A stretch of DNA of 52,284 nt from Elainella saxicola E1 (GTDB taxonomy: Bacteria > Cyanobacteriota > Cyanobacteriia > Elainellales > Elainellaceae). The translations under genes were made by a program, and so were the position numbers. The stretch lies in assembly GCA_002796835.1 (NCBI GenBank), contig LUGL01000001.1, positions 10,238 through 62,521 of the forward strand, written 5' to 3'. This document shows positions 45,669-52,284 of the stretch, in pieces. The notes under the pieces were generated by a model, which did no database searches, was not told where the DNA came from, and saw nothing but the letters and a program-made list of their open reading frames with translations. Positions within the stretch are counted from its first letter, which is position 1. Each line of letters begins with the position of its first letter.

Positions 45669-46217
45669 ATGAAGCCAGCCGTAATTGCTTTTTCGGGTAG
45701 CATTGCCAGTGGAAAGTCTACTCTCTCGCAAGAAGTTGCTAAGACATTCCAGTGGAAGCGCGCTAGTTTTGGTGATTATGTTCGGTCGGTTGCTCAAAAT
45801 CGGGGAATTGCAAACTCGCGAGAGGTTTTACAGGCGATCGGAGCAGATTTACTTCAAAGGGATATGGAAGGCTTCTGTCGTACAGTTCTAGCCCAGGCAG
45901 ATTGGCAACTCGGACAGCCCCTTGTTATTGATGGCATACGTCACGTAGAAGTGCTTGATAACCTGAAGCAGATTGTTGCGCCAATGCCACTATTTCTAGT
46001 TTTGGTCACTGTTGATGAGTCTACTCGAACGAATCGATTGCTTGAAAGAGGAACGGTCGATTTAGAGAAGTATCAACATTTGGAACACGACTCTACCGAA
46101 CAACAGGTAAAGTCTGCGCTAGCAAATATAGCCGATTTAGTAATGGATAGTGGACATTCACTTGAAGAAAATGTCGAACAGCTTGTTAGCTGGCTCAAAC
46201 ATATTGATTCAATCTAA
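45669..46217 (+). CDS. P-loop nucleotide/nucleoside-monophosphate kinase-like protein
   Basis: A 182-residue protein. Walker A is GSIASGKST (10-18). It is followed by FGDYVRSVAQ, QAIGADLLQ and VIDGIRHVEVL (about 89-99), a layout typical of dephospho-CoA kinase, cytidylate kinase and phage deoxynucleoside monophosphate kinases. A mobile LID-like region with HLEHDSTEQQV follows (about 137-147). No membrane segment is present. A dedicated NMP kinase is what a pathway needs to raise an unusual nucleotide to the triphosphate, which fits with the radical SAM and ASCH genes upstream; the substrate is unknown. Last gene of the seven-gene operon, convergent with tniQ 32 bp away. Confidence 0.78.
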   Translation: MKPAVIAFSGSIASGKSTLSQEVAKTFQWKRASFGDYVRSVAQNRGIANSREVLQAIGADLLQRDMEGFCRTVLAQADWQLGQPLVIDGIRHVEVLDNLKQIVAPMPLFLVLVTVDESTRTNRLLERGTVDLEKYQHLEHDSTEQQVKSALANIADLVMDSGHSLEENVEQLVSWLKHIDSI

Positions 46218-46249
46218 GCTCTGGACCTCATGTTGCTGCTTCAGAACCT

Positions 46250-46765
46250 CTAATAGGGCTTTTGCTTCTTCACCATGCTTTTGAAGGACATTCCACAGTG
46301 AACACACCCCTGTTGTTTTAATAGTCCCTCAACTGAAAAGTTCTTCTCACATGCCCAACATCTGGGAAGTAATCGCAGTCTGTGGCGATCGCATCCCCCC
46401 GTTGAATACAACTGCCAAGCAATGCGGTGGTATGGGTCCTCCAAACAGCAGGCTGCGCAAATGCGGATGGTGTTGGGTTGCGATCGCTCACCTTTGGGAG
46501 GAAACATTTGCCATAGTCTATCAACCTCGACTTGCGTAACCTTGCTGAGCGCCTCTACCTGTTTTTGCTTGGGTCTCCTTCCACCAAATAGAAGATCCTC
46601 CCAGCGATTGATCGCAGTACCAACTTCAAGGATCTCTCCTAATTGGCTGGCAGACGAAATCCGATTGCCTTTCGCTCGTCGGAAGCGGTACAAGAAGCTG
46701 GCAATGCTTTCTCCTTCCAGGGGGTGGACGATCGTATAAGGGTGGTTTGGATCAAAGGTGTACAC
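46250..46765 (-). CDS. tniQ: TniQ-family transposition protein (short form)
   Basis: A 171-residue protein. The N-terminus (HPLEGESIASFLYRFRRAKG) is the conserved opening of TniQ/TnsD proteins. The C-terminal half carries zinc-binding Cys/His pairs: CAACC, CDRHR, CWAC and CVHCG. The short length matches the TniQ of type V-K CRISPR-associated transposons (about 165 aa) rather than the long TnsD target selectors. TniQ caps the TnsC filament and links it to the targeting complex. It lies 18 bp downstream of tnsC in a tnsB-tnsC-tniQ operon on the minus strand. No Cas12k gene follows it here; the neighbouring gene on the far side is in the opposite direction. Confidence 0.88.
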   Translation of the reverse strand: MYTFDPNHPYTIVHPLEGESIASFLYRFRRAKGNRISSASQLGEILEVGTAINRWEDLLFGGRRPKQKQVEALSKVTQVEVDRLWQMFPPKGERSQPNTIRICAACCLEDPYHRIAWQLYSTGGCDRHRLRLLPRCWACEKNFSVEGLLKQQGCVHCGMSFKSMVKKQKPY

Positions 46766-46783
46766 TGGTTTGTTCCCTGATAG

Positions 46784-47653
46784 TTAATCGCTCGGCGCAG
46801 CTACCGTTATTTCACCATATCTTTCCAAAACTTGATTCAGTACCTGGTCATCAAAGTAGAAGGCTTCGTCCGTTGAGGAATTCTTAACGACCTGGATCAG
46901 GATTTCAATCAGCGATCCGAAATTTCCAACAGAGGCATTAAATAAATTTGTTGTTGCTTTTGAATCAATAAGCTTGACCGACTCCGGCAGTTTGAGAAAG
47001 TCCCGCTCAAAGGTTTTGATCAGACCTGAGAATTCAGTTGCGGAAAGGTTACTAAATGGGTAGTGCGGCTGGAAGTATTCAAATAAGTCGAGTTTCTTCA
47101 ACACTTTGTCCAGTCCGGTTGGACCCATCAAGACAACTGAAATTCCACAGTCCTTCGCTAGCTCAGTAAGGTCACAAATGGCCTTTTCAGTCAGATAGTG
47201 AGCATTATCTACCAACAGCGCTTCGAGCCTGAATAATTCCGCTGCGTCATACGCTCGGAAGCGATAATCCTCTGGCTGTCCACCTCGGGCACCCCGGCCT
47301 AGCTCCTTTGTGATTTGATTGAACAGTTTTCGCGAGTGCCAGGACGTGAGGCACTTCGTGTAGTGTGCCCGCAACGGAATTGGTCGCAATGCCCCCTTCT
47401 GACCACTAATGCGATCGACACACTCAGTAGCAATTGTGGTCTTGCCGCATCTCTGGGGTCCAATGATGCGACCACACAGTCTATCCTCACAGCGTTCTCT
47501 CAGCCACTGTTCCAACTCAGTTAAGTGCGATGTCTCAGCAAAGAACTCGCGGTTGATGAGCGCCTTGATTTGCGCTCTCACCTTGCTGGCATTGGGCGCA
47601 GGCTGGTGCGAGTGGTTTAAGGGAACACGCCTTGTCTCTGGCTCTGGTAACAT
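46784..47653 (-). CDS. tnsC: TnsC, AAA+ transposition ATPase
   Basis: A 289-residue protein with Walker A GPQRCGKTT (65-73) and Walker B ALLVDNAHYL (around D149). The order and length match TnsC of type V-K-like Tn7 relatives (about 275 aa), not the 550-aa TnsC of Tn7. TnsC forms ATP-dependent filaments on target DNA and recruits TnsB. The helix before the P-loop (LTELEQWLRERCEDRLCGRIIG) is typical of this group. It starts 15 bp after the tnsB stop, in the same operon. Confidence 0.9.
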   Translation of the reverse strand: MLPEPETRRVPLNHSHQPAPNASKVRAQIKALINREFFAETSHLTELEQWLRERCEDRLCGRIIGPQRCGKTTIATECVDRISGQKGALRPIPLRAHYTKCLTSWHSRKLFNQITKELGRGARGGQPEDYRFRAYDAAELFRLEALLVDNAHYLTEKAICDLTELAKDCGISVVLMGPTGLDKVLKKLDLFEYFQPHYPFSNLSATEFSGLIKTFERDFLKLPESVKLIDSKATTNLFNASVGNFGSLIEILIQVVKNSSTDEAFYFDDQVLNQVLERYGEITVAAPSD

Positions 47654-47668
47654 AGCAATCTAACCTCA

Positions 47669-49795
47669 TCAAAACCGTTTGGTGCGGCGCGGAACAATCA
47701 GCTTGGGCCGCTGTTCCTCGGCTAGCTTTAGCTGCTCTTCAAAGAATTCTACCTGACTTTTTTCCTGAAGACGCTTTTGCATATCGATCACGTTGCTGGA
47801 TTCAGTAGGCGACGCTATTGATTGACTGTTGTCTACACCAGTAATCGAGACAATGGGATTTTGCGAGACTGTCACTGGTTCCGGGGTGAGCGTAGAGGCT
47901 GCTGTAAGTCCCTGGTCTGACTTCAATGGTGTGGTGACTTCTGGTGTCACGAGATCCATAGCGACTTCTACAGGTTGGGGGTTTGAGTTTTCAGGGCGAC
48001 TAGAAGCTTTTGCGGCTGCCCGTAAACGCTTGTGTTCCTTGGTTTGCTGTTCTTTCTTATTATTTTTTCTTGTGTCGATCAAGTCGGTTTGATTACCTTG
48101 ATATTTTAACCGGGTGCCCCGATTGGACTGTTTAGTCTGTTTGGCTTTCGCGGCCACAGCCTTTCGGATTTCCTTCAAATCAGCCAAGCTCAATGTTTCA
48201 GTATCAAGTTTGTTGAGATTGATTTTGCTAATGTCGAGATTTAATTCATCAATCCACTCATTGAGAAGCTTCACCTCATCCCTGAGCATTTCTACATAGC
48301 CCAGGAATCGCCCTGGCTTCTCATTCACTTCCTTCTCAAAGGCCAGTAGGCGGAGTATGTTGTCCGGGTTGTATCTGAGCGTGACAGATGCAGCATGAAC
48401 GCCCTTTAATACCTCCCCCCTGTATTTCCGTGTCATAAAGCGAACGGTGCCATGACGGTACAGTTTCGCATCAACGACTTTCATCAAACAACTGTCGAGC
48501 TTCCGTTCCTCCATCACGACGGGCAGTTCTTTATCGAGTCCATCTATCCAAACTTCATAGCGAGTTCTCGTCTCAAACTTGGGATGATTGTCGTGATTAT
48601 GAATAGCATACAAATGCCAGGACACCAGTTTGTCGAGGTCTCGTGAACTCAGACATACTTCTGACTCAACATTTTTCGGACGTTTCTGCACGTTAGAACC
48701 AGTGTACCCCGGACACTGGCTCCAAACTTGATGATTCAGTCCGTTAAAAACAGCTTCTATATCCCCTCCATCAGAGACTTTTCGACGCAAATGGCAGGTA
48801 AATCCAATCTCTGCGCTAATCTTTGCTAGCTGTTCGCCAATGGCTTTGACGTGTTTCGAGTCTAAATCTCTGCCACCATCGGTATACAAGTGACGAAAAA
48901 AGCCGTAGGGAATTTTTACATCGCGTAAATCGTAGTCAGCAGGAAAATACTTGGGAAGAATTGCACGTCGAATTAATAAAGCAACTTCTTCCGACCCTGG
49001 TTGCTTTGCACTAAATAAATGACTCAAGATACACTTGGAGAAGGAATCTTTGAGAATCGATAGCCATAGGCGCGTTGCTCCCGCTTCAGGAGGCACCTTG
49101 TGGTCCTTCACTTGCTTAAACTGCAAGACGATTTCATCATTTTCATAATTTGAGAGCACGTCTACTAGAGTGTGGTCAGCCTGTACAACTTTGTTGGGAT
49201 AGGAAGCCTTCAGCACCTTACCATCTCGTGTAGGCAGAAGTGGCTCATGACATTGACCCGCACTGCACTGACCTTCTTTAATTTCTCGCTCCTTAATTAA
49301 GTCTTTGACAATGCCAAGTACTGTTGTGTAGGAAGGGAAATTTTTTGCGTTGTTTTTGTCTGCTTCCTGCTCAACTTTTTCATGAACCTTCACAGCACTC
49401 ATGATTTTGCCGTTTGTACTGCCTTTCTTCCAGGTTTCAACGATGAAAGGCTTCCACAATTGGGTCAGCAAATGGTCACCTTTTTTGCGAGGAGTTTCTG
49501 TTGGAACGGCTTCTTTCCCTCCCCTATAGTACGAACTAAGCCAATTGTAAAAGGTACGTTTAGGAAGATTGTTGTAATATTCGCGTACAGCTTTTATTCT
49601 TCCTTTCTTGATGGACTGATTGAGAGAATCAGCCACCCACTGTATCAGGCGAGGTCGAAATTCAGTTTCTGCTACTCCCTGGTTTACCAGATACTTGACA
49701 AACTCGTGAATATCCGTGCTGTAACTGCTTTCGTCCAGCAATACAGCATCCGCAGAACATTCAGGAAGTTCGGTTGTGAGGCGATCGCCAGACAT
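47669..49795 (-). CDS. tnsB: TnsB, DDE transposase of a Tn7-like/CAST-like element
   Basis: A 708-residue protein. N-terminal DNA-binding helical domains (about 40-175) precede an RNase H-fold catalytic core with the DDE triad D207 (VVQADHTLVD), D306 (LYTDGGRD) and E347 (GGDIEAVFNGLNHQ). The PGYTGSN block that follows is characteristic of the TnsB/MuA-like family. It is longer than ShCAST-type TnsB because of a charged, probably disordered C-terminal tail (about 585-708) that normally ends in a TnsC-contacting hook; the last residues PRRTKRF are basic. TnsB cuts and joins both transposon ends. It reads away from the repeat array at 51153-51321, which marks the left end of the element. Confidence 0.92.
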   Translation of the reverse strand: MSGDRLTTELPECSADAVLLDESSYSTDIHEFVKYLVNQGVAETEFRPRLIQWVADSLNQSIKKGRIKAVREYYNNLPKRTFYNWLSSYYRGGKEAVPTETPRKKGDHLLTQLWKPFIVETWKKGSTNGKIMSAVKVHEKVEQEADKNNAKNFPSYTTVLGIVKDLIKEREIKEGQCSAGQCHEPLLPTRDGKVLKASYPNKVVQADHTLVDVLSNYENDEIVLQFKQVKDHKVPPEAGATRLWLSILKDSFSKCILSHLFSAKQPGSEEVALLIRRAILPKYFPADYDLRDVKIPYGFFRHLYTDGGRDLDSKHVKAIGEQLAKISAEIGFTCHLRRKVSDGGDIEAVFNGLNHQVWSQCPGYTGSNVQKRPKNVESEVCLSSRDLDKLVSWHLYAIHNHDNHPKFETRTRYEVWIDGLDKELPVVMEERKLDSCLMKVVDAKLYRHGTVRFMTRKYRGEVLKGVHAASVTLRYNPDNILRLLAFEKEVNEKPGRFLGYVEMLRDEVKLLNEWIDELNLDISKINLNKLDTETLSLADLKEIRKAVAAKAKQTKQSNRGTRLKYQGNQTDLIDTRKNNKKEQQTKEHKRLRAAAKASSRPENSNPQPVEVAMDLVTPEVTTPLKSDQGLTAASTLTPEPVTVSQNPIVSITGVDNSQSIASPTESSNVIDMQKRLQEKSQVEFFEEQLKLAEEQRPKLIVPRRTKRF

Positions 49796-51152
49796 TGCAG
49801 GAGAGTGCGTATAAAGTGGACAATGTCAATAATTTAAAGGATTTGGAAAATTTGCGCCACTGATTTACGAAAGTTTGCTGTGCTCGACTTCGTAGTGCGA
49901 CTAATCACGAGGACAAATGCGCTAAACGGGTGCAGTTGACAATAAAACCATCTCTGGTGCAAATAACGATGCGACGAGAGCCAGGGCAGACAGCAAAGTC
50001 ATCGATCGGCTCAGAGCGCGCCTCTTTGATGTACGATTCAGCGAGTTATTGATTCAAGGCGGGTTTGACACCGTGAGACTGCACAGTAGAACGACTGAGC
50101 ACGCCAGTTGAGTGGTGTCAGTGACCCTTGATGCTAGTGATAAGACGACCGCAAGTGGCAGCAACGACCAAAGTGTGAAGCCTTGGAACTGGGAGACCAG
50201 AAGGTGTCTCAAAATCTTGCAAGCTGTGTCAGCGTTGCCATTCATGCGATTGCGTTTCAGCCTGCCTTTTTTGAGGCTAAGGCCTTAACTCAGCCCTGTC
50301 AAGAATTTAGATTCAATTTGAAGAATAATGCTGGAACCCTGATTCTTCGTTCCGAATTTTGCTTTTCGCCTCGATAGTCAGGTTTTAACAAGTGGCAGCG
50401 GTGACTACATGGTGAGGTGAAGTTGCAGGATTGCCGGCTTGCCAGTGATTTCATATACCTTGAGGAAACTAGTATCAGAATTGCCTTTCACCCTACTGGA
50501 CAACTGCACAATACGGCCACTCACGATTACACCGTATAGCTCCGGGCTAGTCAGACGGCGACTACCTCATTTTTACGGGAGACTCAAAACAACATTAAAA
50601 TGGTCAGGCGCAGTCGAGGATCTGTCTAGCAGAAGCACACTGATGCTTGATTTGGCGGGAGTAATCGCGTCTTGCTGCTTGGTTAAGGGATGTTTGACAG
50701 GCAGGGTGAGCGCTTCCGACCCTCTTTTTGCAGCAATTTTCCCTTAAGTTAAGACCGGAAATCTAATGTCAGTCGAGACTTCACGTAATCGAAAATTTGT
50801 GCCACTGATTTAATAAAAACCTTGACGAAGAAATTTCTGCAAGAATTATGCTTTTGCCAACTCTGCCTCATATGCGGAACAAGACGGCGTTTGAAAAGGT
50901 TGCAGTGCAGTGGTTTGAGCAGCACAGAATTTTGTGCCACCAATTTTCAAACTGAGAAAAGCCAAGATTTTGGCTACAAACAACCTTTTTGTCGGCGTAT
51001 AATAACTCTGTGCCACCAATTTCCAAATCGCCTAAACTGAGAAGCAGAAAAGCTAGAATCGTCGAAAGCACTATAAATGAACGATTTCATGCTTTGGAGG
51101 GCTGTGCCAGCAATTTACGAATTGTGCCATATTCTTTGATTACTCACAAGAG
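49796..51152. other. Gene-poor region upstream of tnsB with dispersed GTGCCA repeats
   Basis: About 1.35 kb without a convincing gene. Frames in this interval lack conserved motifs. One short minus-strand stretch (about 50045-49908, reading IDDFAVCPGSRRIVICTRDG) looks protein-like but has no start codon and may be a gene fragment. Five plus-strand copies of a motif close to TGTGCCAC(C/T)(A/G)ATTT lie at about 49851, 50797, 50931, 51008 and 51102. The first two share about 20 bp almost exactly. They may be internal transposase-binding sites or the remains of another element. Confidence 0.5.
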
Positions 51153-51321
51153 CGAAGAAATAAGTGTCCGTGGCGAAGAAATCACAAAATGTCACACCGA
51201 AGAATTATTTGTCAAAACCGAAGAAATCAATGTCAAAGTAGCGAAGAATTAGCTGTCAATTAGTTGGAACGGTGAAGAATTAACTGTCAATTAATTGGAA
51301 CGGCGAAGAATTATTTGTCAA
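51153..51321. repeat. Seven TnsB-binding-site-like repeats at the transposon left end
   Basis: Seven copies of CGAAGAATTAnnTGTCAA start at 51153, 51174, 51198, 51219, 51242, 51273 and 51304. The spacing is 21-31 bp and all have the same orientation. Copies 5-7 belong to a 31-bp tandem unit that also includes TTGGAACGG. Read on the minus strand the core is TTGACAnnTAATTCTTCG, resembling the GACA-AATTA-type TnsB sites at the ends of V-K CRISPR-associated transposons. tnsB starts 1.36 kb inside them. The exact terminus is unclear: candidates are just after the last repeat (about 51321) or the ACA at 51350-51352, since Tn7-like ends read TGT...ACA. Confidence 0.75.
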
Positions 51322-51891
51322 ATCTTCTGCTGACTTGATGTTTATTCAAACAGTTAATAACCCTTTTAGGCCTCCAATTACAACAATGTCTAGTTCTCCA
51401 AATCCATACTTCTAATTTCTTCAATTTATCCCATCTAAGAGAAGAAGGGCAATGATAGCCTGAGGGATCCTTGCAAAAATAACTTGAGTAACCCTCAACT
51501 TAAAGCATACTTTGCTAAGTATGAGAATACTAGAAGTCATGAAGCTTTAATTTTCGAGGCTCCTAGATATTGGGCGTTGAGAATTCAAGTTTTTTAGTTA
51601 TTGTCTACATATTTTTGTATTAAATGCTAATGGAATAACTAATTCACAGATGAATTCATGCGAACTCAAGATCAGAACTGGAAACAGAATTCAGTTTTCC
51701 TTCTATTTCCATTGGAGATGCTGCTTCTTTATATGGAAGTCTTGCCATTTGGCAAAGAAATGCCTTAACTTTTTCTCTACAATGAATATCAGGGAAAGTG
51801 AAAAAGGCAGAGGTCTGCAAAATCACAGTGTCGTGAGGCTTGATGGTCTTTGATTGCCAAGCCAAGCCTCAACTCAATTCTTATTCATATA
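51322..51891. other. Intergenic stretch between transposon end and CRISPR array
   Basis: About 570 bp, AT-rich, without a credible gene, tRNA or tracrRNA anti-repeat that I could identify. The only recognisable piece is a solo IS terminal repeat at 51464-51493, listed separately. The reading frames over 51650-51865 on both strands show no conserved motif. Confidence 0.5.
51464..51493 (+). repeat. Solo ISAzo13-type terminal repeat
   Basis: The sequence beginning GGGATCCTTGCAAAAATAAC and continuing TTGAGTAACC matches the IS end at 36833-36862 at roughly 24 of 30 positions when one gap is allowed. No transposase frame is visible on either side, so it is a solo end or part of a miniature derivative. 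Confidence 0.45.
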
Positions 51892-52284
51892 CTTTTCATT
51901 TACTCATATCCCAAAAGGCTATTGCGCCCTCGGCACCTTGGGTTTAACGATCGGCGACTTGTACTTTCAACTCACCCATATCCCAAAAGGCTATTGCGCC
52001 TACCGAGTCAGATTGGGCCGCACGATCATCAAGGCAATCTTTCAACTCACCCATACCCCAAAAGGCTATTGCGCCAAGCTGAAAAAACATTCCATAATTG
52101 TTAGCCATTCGTCTTTCAACTCACCCATATCCCAAAAGGCTATTGCGCCCCCCTACATAGCGTTTCCTGGGGCTATCGCCAAACAGCTTTCAACTCACCC
52201 ATATCCCAAAAGGCTATTGCGCCGCTTTGAGATTTGGAATGATGACATGCATTTTTAGATCTTTCAACTCACCCATATCCCAAA
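51892..52284 (-). CRISPR. CRISPR array, trailer end (six repeats, five spacers visible; continues past the window)
   Basis: 37-nt repeats start at 51892, 51964, 52039, 52113, 52187 and 52261 (the last cut by the window end). Spacers are 35, 38, 37, 37 and 37 nt, all different. On the plus strand the repeat begins CTTTCAACTCACCCATATCC and ends CCAAAAGGCTATTGCGCC. The copy at 51892 is degenerate in its first 14 bases, which marks the leader-distal end, and the copy at 52039 has one T-to-C change. Transcription is therefore probably on the minus strand, where the repeat ends GGGTGAGTTGAAAG, like other cyanobacterial repeats including V-K types. No cas gene or anti-repeat is in the window, so the subtype is open. 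Confidence 0.95.

Noticed and set aside
49382-49837. A 151-codon plus-strand frame across the start of tnsB
   Set aside because: It is antisense to the well-supported tnsB coding region.
50439-50747. A 102-codon plus-strand frame
   Set aside because: No ribosome binding site, no conserved motif and irregular composition; it sits in the gene-poor transposon end region.
51850-52258. Two overlapping open frames of 84 and 134 codons
   Set aside because: They are translations of the CRISPR repeats and spacers (repeating HIPKGYCA and YPKRLLR), not genes.
46250-52284. Search for cas12k, a tracrRNA anti-repeat and a tRNA target next to the transposon end
   Set aside because: No Cas12k-like frame, no sequence complementary to the repeat and no tRNA gene could be found, so a complete V-K CAST is not claimed.

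Overview
The window looks like a cyanobacterial accessory (defence) island. The evidence is the frequent HIP1 octamer GCGATCGC, long TPR-CHAT proteins with a repeat period of about 51-53 residues, a DrmE-type (class 2) DISARM locus, a long prokaryotic Argonaute with a Cas4-like partner, a TnsB/TnsC/short-TniQ module like those of type V-K CRISPR-associated transposons, and a 37-nt CRISPR repeat of cyanobacterial type. A filamentous species is likely, but no housekeeping gene is present to fix the genus.

Layout. (1) 1-26.2 kb, plus strand: six TPR-CHAT protease-like paralogs, the first cut by the window edge. They are interleaved with an AT-rich GTPase and WD40 pair, a P-loop NTPase with canonical TPRs, a 117-aa protein and a 469-aa protein with two C-terminal membrane helices. 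Many junctions are ATGA or TGATG overlaps. (2) 26.2-36.8 kb, plus: drmC, drmMII, drmE, drmA and drmB, a complete class 2 DISARM set starting 37 bp after the membrane protein. (3) 36.8-40.1 kb, minus: the 3' remnant of an ISAzo13-family transposase, then an Argonaute preceded by a Cas4-like nuclease. (4) 40.3-46.2 kb, plus: a seven-gene, almost gapless operon of nucleotidyltransferase-like protein, XRE/ImmA-IrrE protein, DUF4186-like protein, radical SAM enzyme, DPPW methyltransferase-like protein, ASCH protein and P-loop nucleotide-kinase-like protein. I do not recognise this set as a described system. (5) 46.2-49.8 kb, minus: tniQ, tnsC and tnsB, followed by about 1.5 kb without convincing genes that ends in an array of seven TnsB-site-like repeats (51153-51321), so the transposon end lies at about 51.32-51.36 kb. 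(6) 51.9-52.3 kb: the terminal part of a CRISPR array, outside that end.

How it may work together. The TPR-CHAT cluster reads as a family of related proteases with diverged sensor regions, coupled to NTPase/GTPase switches and a possible membrane effector. DISARM (methylation plus restriction) and the Argonaute/nuclease pair are independent anti-invader layers. The radical SAM operon suggests chemistry on a nucleotide, nucleic acid or peptide, possibly a DNA hypermodification pathway. If the tnsBC-tniQ end near 51.3 kb bounds the island, some or all of these genes are transposon cargo. No cas12k is present in the window and the opposite end was not found, so both the CRISPR-guided status and the cargo extent remain inference.
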